Program-made: the position numbers and the translations under genes | The notes under the pieces: generated by a model | Database searches by the model: none | What the model was told of the DNA's origin: nothing | Seen by the model: only the letters and a program-made list of their open reading frames with translations | Shown: piece by piece, positions 44,830-53,087 of the stretch | Layout of the letters: every line of letters begins with the position of its first letter | Position numbering within the stretch: the stretch's first letter is position 1 | Assembly (NCBI RefSeq): GCF_014193675.1 | Contig: NZ_BLXZ01000007.1 | Location: 124,001-188,000, forward strand | Reading direction: 5' to 3' | DNA: 64,000 nucleotides | DNA from: Geomonas limicola | GTDB taxonomy: Bacteria; Desulfobacterota; Desulfuromonadia; Geobacterales; Geobacteraceae

Positions 44830-45003
44830 CTGCGCATTTCCCGTCTCCTTGTCTGCTCTGATCCTTCCTTCCTTAAAGTCACTGCTGGTGACATCTCTGG
44901 ATGCTGCTCGCCGTCCCGATCTGGATTTATGTCTTAGCCTCGTTTTCTGCCCAGGCTGGCCCAACTTCCATTCTTAAGACACCCCGGAAAACACTCTCCC
45001 CGT

Positions 45004-45032
45004 TTGACAGCTCCGGTACGTTACAGTATAAA
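45004..45032 (+). promoter_or_regulatory. strong promoter upstream of the acyl carrier protein gene
   Basis: TTGACA (45004-45009), 17-nt spacer, TATAAA (45027-45032): near consensus. It gives a 5' leader of about 150 nt before the ATG at 45191. Confidence 0.75.
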
Positions 45033-45057
45033 GTTACGGTGGTTAATAAGGGTTAAT

Positions 45058-45083
45058 GTTACTGCGGCACCACTGGCAGTAAC
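45058..45083 (+). promoter_or_regulatory. 5'-leader hairpin of the acyl carrier protein mRNA
   Basis: GTTACTGC (45058-45065) and GCAGTAAC (45076-45083) form a perfect 8-bp stem with a 10-nt loop, within the first 50 nt of the predicted leader. Role unknown. Confidence 0.5.
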
Positions 45084-45190
45084 CTGTTCGAGGTCCACGA
45101 GTCTTTCGACAAGCAGGGTGACTGCAGGTTCTGAAGGGGCGCGGCTGAAGGGTCAGGTAGTGCCGGGAAAGGAGTTAACGGGAGGACGTG

Positions 45191-45448
45191 ATGGGTGAAG
45201 AACTCATGTACCAGGTTAAAAACTTCATCATCAACACGCTGCGCAGCGAGGGGCTTACCGTGCACGACCTTGAGCCGGATGTCCCCCTGTTCGGCGAGGG
45301 GCTGGGACTGGATTCGGTCGATATCCTGCAACTGGCTACGGGGATGGAACATGCCTTCGGTGTGGTGATTCCCGATGCCGCGGTCGCCTCGCAGGTTTTC
45401 CGGTCGGTGCGCAGTATGGCCGAGTACATCGAATTGCACAGTTACTGA
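45191..45448 (+). CDS. acyl carrier protein
   Basis: An 85-residue acidic four-helix carrier. The phosphopantetheine Ser is in LGLDSVDILQLATGMEHAFGV (about Ser38), followed by helix III and a C-terminal SMAEYIELHSY. ATG 45191 lies 5 nt after GGAGG; the GTG directly before it is too close to that site. It is not in a fatty-acid synthesis cluster, so it is probably a specialised ACP, perhaps for the upstream acyltransferase or the downstream lipoprotein genes. A near-consensus promoter drives it. Confidence 0.9.
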   Translation: MGEELMYQVKNFIINTLRSEGLTVHDLEPDVPLFGEGLGLDSVDILQLATGMEHAFGVVIPDAAVASQVFRSVRSMAEYIELHSY

Positions 45449-45626
45449 CGCCGTTGAGTCGGGTCCAGGCCAACTTCGAAAGTTGCCCGAGGCGTCAAAC
45501 GGGGGAATCCAGGGTCGAGACTGCAGACTTTGCGCAATCAGTACTTGAATGTGGCGTACCGGTCAGGTAAATAGGAACTCCGACGGTTGCATGCCGTACA
45601 TCTGCCGCGCCTTGTGAGGTTCTCTG

Positions 45627-46331
45627 GTGTCCTTTAGGTTCGTTCCCCTCTCGTTCGTTCGTTGCCTCGGCGTCTTGCTGGCGGCTATCGCCCTGACAGC
45701 CTGTGCCGCCGTGCCGAAACCTTTAACCGGGCTGGTTCCGGGCCGGCAGCTGGAAACCCTGCAATCCTCGGTGTCACTCTCCATGAAATATGGGGATCGC
45801 GGCACCAGCGGCCGGGGCTACCTGGTGTTCCGCTACCCTGACCGTTTCCATGTCGCCGTCCTTTCTCCTTTCGGTCTCACGGTGCTCGAGGTTTTCAGCG
45901 ACGGAGATCGCCTCACCTGCCTGGTACCCGCCCGGCAGACCGCCTACCAGGGACGCACCTCCGAACTGCCAGCCAATGCGATGTTCAGAAGCTTTGCACT
46001 TTTCAAGTGGGTGGTGGCGCACCAGGAGGACACCGCTCCGGACCAGTACGGGCAGGAGATCCTGGCGGCAAGCGGGGACCGGATCCGCTACGACAAGTTC
46101 GGCCTGATCGAGCGAAAGATCTCTCCCGCAGGGGACCTGGCAGAATTTCACGACTACCGCAACGTAAATGGGGTGGCTTTCCCCGAATCCATCGAGATCA
46201 AAACAGGACTAACCTCGGCACGCATCGTCTTTGACGAACCTGAAATCAACGCGACAATCGAACCTTCCGTACTTGAGCCGAACCTGGAAGGTTACAGCGT
46301 GCGGCCTCTCGAAGAATTCACCGGGGTCTGA
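45627..46331 (+). CDS. LolB-like / lipoprotein-sorting-type outer-membrane lipoprotein
   Basis: A 234-residue lipoprotein. The signal ends in lipobox LTAC (Cys26). The mature part is a beta-rich fold: SVSLSMKYGDRGTSGRGYLVFRYPDRFHVAVLSPFGLTVLEVFSDGDRL resembles the half-barrel core of LolB/LolA and DUF4292 proteins, which bind lipid acyl chains in a hydrophobic cavity. GTG is the start with GAGG 7 nt upstream. It lies 178 nt after the acyl carrier protein gene on the same strand. Lipid or lipoprotein handling at the outer membrane is inferred, not shown. Confidence 0.65.
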   Translation: MSFRFVPLSFVRCLGVLLAAIALTACAAVPKPLTGLVPGRQLETLQSSVSLSMKYGDRGTSGRGYLVFRYPDRFHVAVLSPFGLTVLEVFSDGDRLTCLVPARQTAYQGRTSELPANAMFRSFALFKWVVAHQEDTAPDQYGQEILAASGDRIRYDKFGLIERKISPAGDLAEFHDYRNVNGVAFPESIEIKTGLTSARIVFDEPEINATIEPSVLEPNLEGYSVRPLEEFTGV

Positions 46332-46537
46332 GAGAATACCGTCCTTCGTTCTTCCAGCCAGGATGCTGCCCGTATCGTTTTTGGTCAGGCTGGATGGCTA
46401 TGAGCACAAGATGCTCGTGACATTTTGCAGCAATTATTACCGTCAGGCTTTTAATAATAGTCTCTCCTTGGTATGCTTTGCCATGAGGGTCCACGTGGAT
46501 CCCATATCTGCTGCCGAGCTTCAACCAAGGAGATGAC

Positions 46538-46834
46538 ATGAAATCCCAATATATCCTCCAGTCTTTGTCAGTTCTTGCCGTAGTGGTTCTGCTCGGAGCG
46601 TGCTCGACCAGCCAGGCCGCCAAACCTGCTGCGCCCCCCATGGTACCGGCCAAGCCGATCGCCATCCCTCTGGGGAAAAACTGGCAGGTCATCGAAGAGG
46701 CCCCCCAACTCACCAACGAAAAAAGGGGCAATCAGCCGGCGTTTCAGACCGAGCAGTCGGTACAGCCCCCGGGCGCGCCTCCCACGACGCCGTCCGACGT
46801 TCGCAAACTCGAGACGCCGAACTCCGGGCGCTGA
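46538..46834 (+). CDS. small Pro/Ala-rich lipoprotein
   Basis: A 98-residue lipoprotein with signal SLSVLAVVVLLGAC (Cys22 in lipobox LGAC). The mature part is Pro-, Ala- and Gln-rich with no fold evident (KPAAPPMVPAKPIAIPLGKNW, then QSVQPPGAPPTTPS). AAGGAG lies 5 nt before the ATG. It sits between the LolB-like lipoprotein and the PerM-type permease. Family not recognised. Confidence 0.75.
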   Translation: MKSQYILQSLSVLAVVVLLGACSTSQAAKPAAPPMVPAKPIAIPLGKNWQVIEEAPQLTNEKRGNQPAFQTEQSVQPPGAPPTTPSDVRKLETPNSGR

Positions 46835-46981
46835 CCCGAGCTATCCTGGAAACTCCCGCCTGAGGTTACCCGAGGGCAGGGAGCCACCAGGTGACCGTTG
46901 GTCTCCCCGTGCTGCTGTGCTGCTTCGCCAGCGGTCCCGGAAGGGGAGCGCATCCCTACCAAAAGAGGACAGGTGCCCTTA

Positions 46982-48058
46982 ATGGATAACAAGATCTACC
47001 AGAGCTTTCTTGCTGCGTTTTTCACCATCGCCGCTATCGCCGTGATCGGACTTCTCGCCATGCCGGTCGCCGCGCCGCTCGCCTGGGCCCTCATCATCGG
47101 TATCGCGACGCTGCCGCACTACAACCGGATACTGAAGCACTTTCCGGAACGGCCGGGAAAAGCTGCCGGCTTGATGGTCTTTATCGTGACCATCTGCTTC
47201 ATCCTCCCCCTGGCGGCCTTCATCACCACCGTCGTCATCAACGCGAGCGACTGGTACCGCGAGGCCGAGCAGCTGGTTCGAGAATTTGCCCGCACTGGCG
47301 CCAATACCATAAGCCATCTCCCCCTGGTGGACCGGCTCACCTCGCTCACCGACAGGTTGGGGGTAGACCTGAAAGGGATCGGAGCCAAGGCCGCTGCTGC
47401 CTCTTCTGCGTTTCTGATCCAACTGGCCACCAACACCGCACGCAGCCTGGCGGACCTGCTGTTCACCCTGGCAGTTGCCCTTTTTATCCTCTTTTTCATC
47501 TATCGCGATGGCGAACGCACCGTTTCCGCGGCGATCGACCGATTCGCCTCCAATCCTGCAACTGCACACCGCTACGTGAACCAGATCCGCTCCATCACCA
47601 CCTCGGTCACGGTGGGGACCATCCTGACCTGCTGCGTCCAGGGGGTAACCGCTGGCCTGGGCTACTTCGTGGCAGGGGTCCCGGCCCCGGTTCTCTGTGG
47701 GGCCCTCACCGCGGTTGCCGCACTCATCCCGGTGGTAGGTACCGGTGTGGTCTGGGTCCCGCTGGTGGCGCTCATCGCCCTGAACGGTGCCTACCTGAAG
47801 GCGGGGCTCCTGGCGCTGTGGTGCGTATTGTTCGTCGGCCTGGCCGACAACGCAATCCGACCCTTGGCCATCGGCGCCACGGGGGACATACCGGTTCTGG
47901 CGATCGTACTTGGCGCCATCTGTGGTGTTTTCAGTCTCGGGATCCTCGGCCTTATCCTGGGGCCGGTCCTCTTTGCCATCCTGATTTCTCTGTGCGCGGA
48001 TCTCATCCACCCGCAAAAGGTCGTAGCGGACGACGCTGCTTCGCAAACCGGCAGCTGA
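46982..48058 (+). CDS. AI-2E/PerM (UPF0118) family membrane protein
   Basis: A 358-residue inner-membrane protein with about seven helices. Family features: N-terminal paired helices (AAIAVIGLLAMPVAAPLAWALIIG), a soluble middle, then LFILFFIYRDGERTVSAA and the C-terminal VAALIPVVGTGVVWVPLVALIAL with GIIGLILGP-like GILGLILGPVLFAI. Members export small molecules or Na+/H+ (the AI-2 role holds only for TqsA). ATG 46982 was chosen; GTG 46973 closer to AGAGGA is an alternative. It is downstream of two lipoprotein genes. Confidence 0.85.
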   Translation: MDNKIYQSFLAAFFTIAAIAVIGLLAMPVAAPLAWALIIGIATLPHYNRILKHFPERPGKAAGLMVFIVTICFILPLAAFITTVVINASDWYREAEQLVREFARTGANTISHLPLVDRLTSLTDRLGVDLKGIGAKAAAASSAFLIQLATNTARSLADLLFTLAVALFILFFIYRDGERTVSAAIDRFASNPATAHRYVNQIRSITTSVTVGTILTCCVQGVTAGLGYFVAGVPAPVLCGALTAVAALIPVVGTGVVWVPLVALIALNGAYLKAGLLALWCVLFVGLADNAIRPLAIGATGDIPVLAIVLGAICGVFSLGILGLILGPVLFAILISLCADLIHPQKVVADDAASQTGS

Positions 48059-48279
48059 AGCTGGATGAACAGGCTGCAGGCGCTACCCGCGCCTTGGCGC
48101 TTGAGGGTTGCTTTTCCCGAGAAGGGACAGCGGCCTTTTTTGCGTCTCGAGCCTGACACTACTTCCCGGGGGACTCGTAGCAAAGGGATGGAAGGCTTTC
48201 CACAATTGGGAGTATTATGGTTCACAGGTAGTACCACACCTTTCAATGAGAGTTATCTGCTGCTCTACCGGGAGGTTCT

Positions 48280-49248
48280 ATGACAGGAAACAGGGAACGC
48301 CTCCTGCCGGGTTGGCTACGAAGAGGGATGCTGCTGTTCCTGCTCCTTGCCGCCGCTGTTACCGGCAGCCCGGCATCGGCCGAGGAAGCGGTAACCGGTG
48401 CGGCCCGGGCGCTACTCGCCAAGTATCCGTCGGTTGCCCCCAAACTTCAGAAAAACCTCTTCGGCGCGCCGATTTACCTCGAGTCCTTCGAGAACAAGGG
48501 GACCGCGGAGGTCGACATGTACGGGGTGTTCGGCCACACGTTCCACCAGGTGAAAGACACCTTGGCGGTACCGGCAAACTGGTGCGACATAACCTCGCTG
48601 CACATCAACATCAAGGCCTGTACCGCGAAAAAAACGGGGAGCACCTGGCTGGTGACCTTGTACAGCGGCAGGAAGTACTACCAGCCGCCGGGCGATGCCT
48701 ACCCGCTCAAGCTCACCTTTCGCGTGGTTGCGCAGCAACCGGACTACCTCAACGTGACCCTCCAGGGAGACCAGGGGCCGCTGAGAACCAAGGATCACCG
48801 GATCAGGCTGGAAGCGGTGCCGCTCGACGGTGGCAAGAGTTTCGTCCATTTCAGCTATTCCTACCGCACCGGCACGATTGCCACCATGGCCATCAAAAGT
48901 TACTTCGCCACGGTGGCCCGGGACAAGGTCGGGTTCAGTACGGTAGCCGGCCCGAACGGGAACCGGGTCCTGGTAACCGGGGTGCGGGGGGCGGTGGAGC
49001 GAAACGCGGTGCGCTACTACCTGGCACTGGAGTGTTTTCTGGATGCGCTCAAGACGCCGGAGAAGGAACGCTTCGAGCGCAGAATCGGCGAGTGGTACGA
49101 TCTGACCGCGCGCTATCCGCGTCAGCTGAAGGAACTGGAGAAAAACGAGTATCTCGCCAACAAGCGGCGGGAGCAGCAAAATCAGTTGACGCTGCAGGGG
49201 GAAGCTGCCTTGCTTCCCGGGGGAGGGAAACCTGACGAGGATACCTGA
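48280..49248 (+). CDS. exported hypothetical protein
   Basis: A 322-residue protein with an N-terminal signal (MLLFLLLAAAVTGSPASA, cleavage near residue 35). The middle contains a beta-rich region with Cys pairs (WCDITSLHINIKACTAKKTG) and SFVHFSYSYRTGTIATMAIKSYF, which faintly recalls START/SRPBCC-type folds. The C-terminal 80 residues are helical and charged (ERRIGEWYDLTARYPRQLKELEKNEYL). GGAGG precedes the ATG. Only 12 nt separate it from the next small gene, so they form an operon. No function can be given. Confidence 0.75.
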   Translation: MTGNRERLLPGWLRRGMLLFLLLAAAVTGSPASAEEAVTGAARALLAKYPSVAPKLQKNLFGAPIYLESFENKGTAEVDMYGVFGHTFHQVKDTLAVPANWCDITSLHINIKACTAKKTGSTWLVTLYSGRKYYQPPGDAYPLKLTFRVVAQQPDYLNVTLQGDQGPLRTKDHRIRLEAVPLDGGKSFVHFSYSYRTGTIATMAIKSYFATVARDKVGFSTVAGPNGNRVLVTGVRGAVERNAVRYYLALECFLDALKTPEKERFERRIGEWYDLTARYPRQLKELEKNEYLANKRREQQNQLTLQGEAALLPGGGKPDEDT

Positions 49249-49260
49249 GGAGGTGTACCG

Positions 49261-49548
49261 ATGCGTGTAAAATCAGTGATCGCCCTGGTTCCGGCCGTCG
49301 TGCTTGCCGGAGCCCTCACCTGCGGTGCAGAGACCGCAACCGAACAAAACCAGGACACCGGTCGGGACGTAAAACGGACCGACCAGGGTGTCGGACACGA
49401 GATAAAAAAAGCCGGCCAGAAAACCGGACATGAGATCAAGAAAGCTGCCAAGAAGACCGGTAAAGCCTTGAAAAAAGCGGGCACTGCAACCGGCCAGACC
49501 ATGAAAAGAGCAGGTGAAAAGACCAAGGAGACGGTGAAGGGAGAGTAA
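49261..49548 (+). CDS. small exported protein of 11-residue amphipathic repeats (LEA-like)
   Basis: A 95-residue protein with a signal peptide (ALVPAVVLAGALTCGA, cleavage near residue 23). The mature part is made of consecutive 11-residue units: VGHEIKKAGQK, TGHEIKKAAKK, TGKALKKAGTA, TGQTMKRAGEK, then TKETVKGE. Such Lys/Ala/Thr 11-mers form amphipathic helices as in group 3 LEA and apolipoprotein-like proteins, which bind membranes or protect in desiccation. GGAGG precedes the ATG. It is the second gene of a pair with an exported protein of unknown function. Confidence 0.75.
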   Translation: MRVKSVIALVPAVVLAGALTCGAETATEQNQDTGRDVKRTDQGVGHEIKKAGQKTGHEIKKAAKKTGKALKKAGTATGQTMKRAGEKTKETVKGE

Positions 49549-49557
49549 CAGGCTGGT

Positions 49558-50415
49558 TTAGCCGGATTGCTGCAGTGTGAAATAGAAGATCGCCCCTTTA
49601 CCCGGAACTCCCCAGGCCCAGATTTTGCCGCAGTGCCTCTCGATGATGCGCCGCACACAGGTGAGGCCGATGCCGTGGCCGGCCAGCCGGTCCTGGTCGT
49701 GCAGGTGCTGGAAGGGGTGGAAAAGCTTGGCGGCGTCGGCGGGGTCGAAACCGACGCCGTTGTCACGCACCATGAAACCATTGCCGTCGGGGCACGCTGC
49801 GAACTCGATGACGGCAGGGGACCGACCGGCGGTGTACTTCCAGGCGTTGCCGAACAGCTTGCGGATTGCGATCTTGAGCAGGCTCGGATCGCCGGTTGCC
49901 GTCAGGGCCGGCTGGATGCTGAAGGTGACCTGGCGCTGCGGGGTGCCCTGCCGGAACTCTTCGGCGACCTCCTCGGCCAGGGTGCTCAGGTCGAGGTTTA
50001 CAGCCTGCAGTTCCACGTGGGAGAGCCGCGAGATCTGCAAAAGGGCATCGATCAGTTCGTTCATCTTTTGGGCTGACTCGAGTATCTGGTCGAGTCGTAC
50101 AGTACCCTCTGTTTCGAGCACGCTGCTCCAGCGCTGCTTGATCTCGCGGGTGAACCCGCTGATGCGGCGCAGGGGGGCACACAACTCGTGGGCTACCGTG
50201 TAGTTGAACTCGTCGAGCACCCGGTTGATCGCGTTGAGCCGGGCTTCCTGGTCGAGCAGCAGTTGCTCGAGCAACTCCAGCTGCAGGATCTGGTACCGGG
50301 TGGTTTCATTCTGGACGCCGGAGTCCAGGACGGCGCGAACCTGGTTTAGGGAGTCGCGCACCAGGGCGATCAGGGTGGTGGTACAGGTAGAGGCATTTCG
50401 GGGAGTCTGGTTCAT
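49558..50415 (-). CDS. soluble histidine kinase without sensor domain
   Basis: A 285-residue cytoplasmic kinase. A short helical N-terminus (about 1-65, coiled coil) leads directly to HisKA with His76 in FNYTVAHELCAPLRRISGF, as in phytochrome-type kinases. HATPase has N-box LFGNAWKYTAGRSP, G1 DNGVGFD and G2 GHGIGLTCVRRII. There is no PAS, GAF or membrane segment, so the input must come from a partner protein. Start 50415 has GGAGGGACT before the ATG. It converges on the exported protein pair (9-nt gap) and has no adjacent regulator. Confidence 0.87.
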   Translation of the reverse strand: MNQTPRNASTCTTTLIALVRDSLNQVRAVLDSGVQNETTRYQILQLELLEQLLLDQEARLNAINRVLDEFNYTVAHELCAPLRRISGFTREIKQRWSSVLETEGTVRLDQILESAQKMNELIDALLQISRLSHVELQAVNLDLSTLAEEVAEEFRQGTPQRQVTFSIQPALTATGDPSLLKIAIRKLFGNAWKYTAGRSPAVIEFAACPDGNGFMVRDNGVGFDPADAAKLFHPFQHLHDQDRLAGHGIGLTCVRRIIERHCGKIWAWGVPGKGAIFYFTLQQSG

Positions 50416-50577
50416 AGTCCCTCCGGCTGTGCGGGTGAACATCGAACGTGGGGAGAGGCACCAAGCGCGCTGGATAGGTCAATGCTGGCGCACTGCATCT
50501 AATTCTAGTGCAATTGGGGAATTTTTCTGGCTGCCAGAGGTTATTCGTCGGATACGGAGCGGGGAAGGGAACTAGTA

Positions 50578-50615
50578 AAGAAAAAAGCACCCAGTACCTG
50601 GGTACTGGGTGCTTT
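50578..50615 (-). terminator. terminator of the first tRNA-Ala(GGC)
   Basis: Perfect 15-bp stem (50584-50598 with 50601-50615); on the minus strand followed by TTTCTTT. Confidence 0.85.
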
Positions 50616-50626
50616 GTGGTGGACGA

Positions 50627-50702
<76 letters not shown>

Positions 50703-50715
50703 ATCGAAGTTCCAT

Positions 50716-50744
50716 CTTATACCATCTGCTCATCTCGTTGTCAA
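50716..50744 (-). promoter_or_regulatory. promoter of tRNA-Ala copy 1
   Basis: Minus strand TTGACA (50744-50739), 17-nt spacer, TATAAG (50721-50716). Confidence 0.75.
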
Positions 50745-50780
50745 TACCAATTGGATGAGAGGCGGGTTTGCTGCTTTCAA

Positions 50781-50814
50781 TAAAAAAGCATCCAAGGTTT
50801 AGGTCTTGGATGCT
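50781..50814 (-). terminator. terminator of the second tRNA-Ala(GGC)
   Basis: AAGCATCCAAG/CTTGGATGCTT stem with an 8-nt loop and, on the minus strand, a TTTTTTATT tail. Confidence 0.88.
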
Positions 50815-50826
50815 TGTTGTGTATGA

Positions 50827-50902
<76 letters not shown>

Positions 50903-50917
50903 ATCAAAGGAGCACCG

Positions 50918-50946
50918 TTTATAACATCGGGTGGTGGTGGTGTCAA
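50918..50946 (-). promoter_or_regulatory. promoter of tRNA-Ala copy 2
   Basis: Minus strand TTGACA (50946-50941), 17-nt spacer with CCACCACCACCC, TATAAA (50923-50918): near consensus. Confidence 0.8.
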
Positions 50947-50980
50947 TGTTTTTTTGCCGTAGTCAGTGCCAATTTCATTC

Positions 50981-51009
50981 TTGACCTTGGCAGAACCATT
51001 GGGTATACT
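50981..51009 (+). promoter_or_regulatory. promoter of tRNA-Leu(CAA)
   Basis: TTGACC (50981-50986), 17-nt spacer, TATACT (51004-51009), 12 nt before the tRNA 5' end. Confidence 0.78.
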
Positions 51010-51021
51010 CCGCAGACACTC

Positions 51022-51106
51022 GCCGGAGTGGTGAAATTGGTAGACGCACTGGACTCAAAATCCAGCGGGGTAACCCGTGCCGGTTCGACCCCGGCCTCCG
51101 GTACCA
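51022..51106 (+). tRNA. tRNA-Leu(CAA)
   Basis: An 85-nt class II tRNA on the plus strand. Acceptor GCCGGAG pairs with CTCCGGT (closing G-T), then A and an encoded CCA. The anticodon stem CTGGA/TCCAG encloses CTCAAAA, anticodon CAA. Long variable arm present. Third isolated tRNA-Leu in the window. Confidence 0.95.
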
Positions 51107-51116
51107 ACGTTTTATA

Positions 51117-51152
51117 AAGGGTTCAGCCATCAGGCTGGGCCCTTTTGCTTTT
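51117..51152 (+). terminator. terminator of tRNA-Leu(CAA)
   Basis: AAGGG-TT-CAGCC / GGCTG-GG-CCCTT stem with internal mismatch, followed by TTTTGCTTTTTC. It also abuts the stop of the convergent barrel gene. Confidence 0.75.
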
Positions 51153-52121
51153 TCAGAAGCGATATCCCACCCCTCCCAGGATGACGTCGGTATCCCGTGC
51201 GTAACTGGTGATGATCCTGCTCCAGGTGGTGCGCAGCGACCAGTGCGGCGTCATCCGGTAGCTTCCGGTCAGCCCGAGGACCCCCGAGAGGAAGCGTTTC
51301 GCCCCCGTCCCCTGGAACGGGCTGTCGTAGTGCCCCAGGTTGCAGTAGAGCCCCACCCCAGCACCCACGCTCAAGGTATCGTCCAAAAGTTCCTGCGCCA
51401 GCCACAGCTGGGTTTGTAGCCCGTCGCGCCGCACCAGCCGGTTATCCCACTCGTAAAGCCCTGCCACCGTCCATTCCAGGTGTCGCGACAGGTGACGCCG
51501 GTACTCCAATTCTGCGGCTATCGAACGCGGCGAATCGAAGCTGTTCACGATGGTCTGCCCCAACAGCAGGGTGATCTCGTTGTCGAGACGCTGCTCAATT
51601 CTGCGGTCCAGCGGCTCGAGGGCAGGTTCGAAGTGGTAGCCGATACCGGCCAGTGCCGACACCGTATTGAATCCGCTGTGCCCCTTCACCCAGTTACTGC
51701 GCAATTCCAGCAAGAGGTTGTTCTCCAGGTGCCAGGTGGCGGCTCCGCTCAGCATCGCTTTCCAACCGTGGTCGTCGGTGAATCCGCCGGGAGAGGTGTT
51801 CGTGGTGGTATCGAGGAAAAAGTAGGGACCGATGCCGGCCGCCACGGTGAGCCGGTAGTCGAGGAGTTCGGCCCTGGTCCACAACTGTGCGGTATAGCCG
51901 TCCCGATGATGCCCCTTGAAGTGCCCCTCGTTGAGGTAGGAAACACCGGCAGCGAAGTGCCGGTGCAGGTCCTGGCGGTATTCGAGCTGCCACGAGTAGG
52001 AGAGGTCGTCGGGAGCCGTGGAATGTACCACTCCCCCCAGTCCGTAGATCTCACTCGCTGAAACTGGGGTGGCGATGAGCAGCAGGATTGCGATAAGGAT
52101 CAGGGGAACCGGCTGTTTCAT
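51153..52121 (-). CDS. outer-membrane beta-barrel protein with two homologous halves
   Basis: A 322-residue exported protein. The signal peptide is 1-22 (VPLILIAILLLIATPVSA) and the last residue is Phe after GVGYR, as in outer-membrane barrels. The mature part is an internal duplication: LEYRQDLHRHFAAGVSYL...QLWTRAELLDYRLTVAAGIG in the first half matches LEYRRHLSRHLEWTVAGLY...QLWLAQELLDDTLSVGAGVG in the second, and each half ends in a GxGYxF. Each half of about 150 residues could make half a barrel or a full small one. Start 52121 was chosen for the signal peptide. Function unknown. Confidence 0.75.
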   Translation of the reverse strand: MKQPVPLILIAILLLIATPVSASEIYGLGGVVHSTAPDDLSYSWQLEYRQDLHRHFAAGVSYLNEGHFKGHHRDGYTAQLWTRAELLDYRLTVAAGIGPYFFLDTTTNTSPGGFTDDHGWKAMLSGAATWHLENNLLLELRSNWVKGHSGFNTVSALAGIGYHFEPALEPLDRRIEQRLDNEITLLLGQTIVNSFDSPRSIAAELEYRRHLSRHLEWTVAGLYEWDNRLVRRDGLQTQLWLAQELLDDTLSVGAGVGLYCNLGHYDSPFQGTGAKRFLSGVLGLTGSYRMTPHWSLRTTWSRIITSYARDTDVILGGVGYRF

Positions 52122-52227
52122 GTGGTCTCGTCCTGAGTCTGGAGGATGGCAGGGGAGTTTTTCGCTCCCCCCGGAAGGCGCGGAATCTTGAATAAGTCGC
52201 CCGTGGCTGGTCTTGTGGGAGGTCAGG

Positions 52228-52818
52228 TCAACTGCGGGCCTGGGCAAGCCGGCTTTCGGCCGCCTCCCAGTCGATGTTCTGGAAATAGGCGGAGATATAG
52301 TCGGCGCGTTTCAGTCCGTAATCGGTAAGGAAGGCGTGTTCGAACACGTCCAGAACGAGTATCGGAACGCAGCCGGCGGGGTGCCCCACGTCGTGCTCGT
52401 TGATCCAGACGTTGAGGAGCTTGTTCGCCTGGATATCGAGGTACAGGATGGCCCAGCCGATCCCCCGCATGGCGCCGGTCGCCTTGAAATCCTGCATCCA
52501 CTCCTCGTAGCTGCCGAACTGTTCGTTGAGTTTGGTCGCCAGGGTGCCGCCGGTGCCGAGCTGACCGTTTCCGCCCAGGTTCTCGAAGTAGTACTCGTGC
52601 AACCTCATGCCGTTGAATTCCCAACCAAAGCGCCGCTTTAATTCGGAAAACTCTGCAGTCGCCCCTTTCCCCTCATTGCGCAGGCGGACCAACGCATCAC
52701 ACAGGGTATTCGTGTTGTTCACGTACCCTTGGTAGAGGGTGAAGTGATTACGCAGCAGCGTTTCGCTGAATCCCGTCATGCCGATCAGCTTCGAGTAGTC
52801 TTTGGTCTCGTACGCCAT
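52228..52818 (-). CDS. superoxide dismutase, Fe/Mn family
   Basis: A 196-residue Fe/Mn superoxide dismutase. All four metal ligands are placed as expected: His25 (RNHFTLYQGYV), His74 (MRLHEYYFENL), Asp157 and His161 (VLDVFEHAFLTDYG). The sequence differs from E. coli SodA/SodB: His74 sits in RLHEYYFENLGG instead of the usual NHxFYW, and GIGWAIL replaces GSGWAWL. Metal preference cannot be assigned. AGGAG precedes the ATG, and the promoter is at 52868-52895. A single-gene unit upstream of the duplicated barrel gene on the same strand. Confidence 0.92.
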   Translation of the reverse strand: MAYETKDYSKLIGMTGFSETLLRNHFTLYQGYVNNTNTLCDALVRLRNEGKGATAEFSELKRRFGWEFNGMRLHEYYFENLGGNGQLGTGGTLATKLNEQFGSYEEWMQDFKATGAMRGIGWAILYLDIQANKLLNVWINEHDVGHPAGCVPILVLDVFEHAFLTDYGLKRADYISAYFQNIDWEAAESRLAQARS

Positions 52819-52867
52819 AGCTATCTCCTTCTTGTCGAGTATTTGGGATGTTTTCGATGACTCGGAA

Positions 52868-52895
52868 ATTTTACCCGGCTAACAATTGGTGTCAA
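52868..52895 (-). promoter_or_regulatory. promoter of the superoxide dismutase gene
   Basis: Minus strand TTGACA (52895-52890), 16-nt spacer, TAAAAT (52873-52868); the upstream flank (52896-52910) is AT-rich. Confidence 0.65.
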
Positions 52896-53051
52896 TTAAT
52901 AATACTAAGGACTGCCTGTGTCTTACCGAGTGGCGAGCGTTGCGTGGTACCTGCTCAAGCGGCGTCAGCAGCGACTTGGCACTAACGGGAGCGGTTGGTG
53001 GTTTTGCGGGGAACACATGAAGATACTGCGAGGGGGGGGAGGGGGAAAGGC

Positions 53052-53077
53052 GCCGCTGCGGTACGGGAGGCAGCGGC
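53052..53077 (-). terminator. hairpin after the PAP2 phosphatase gene
   Basis: GCCGCTGC/GCAGCGGC stem with a 10-nt loop, 10 nt past the stop on the minus strand, followed by GCCTTTCCCCC. T-poor, so a moderate call. Confidence 0.5.
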
Positions 53078-53087
53078 ACCCTGAGTG

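Noticed and set aside
45449-45626. Additional small gene between the acyl carrier protein and the LolB-like lipoprotein
   Set aside because: No open frame with a ribosome site; the sequence looks non-coding.
46487-46502. Near-palindrome GGGTCCACGTGGATCC as an operator
   Set aside because: It lies just before the small lipoprotein gene, but I could not find a convincing promoter around it, and a chance GC-rich palindrome is likely.
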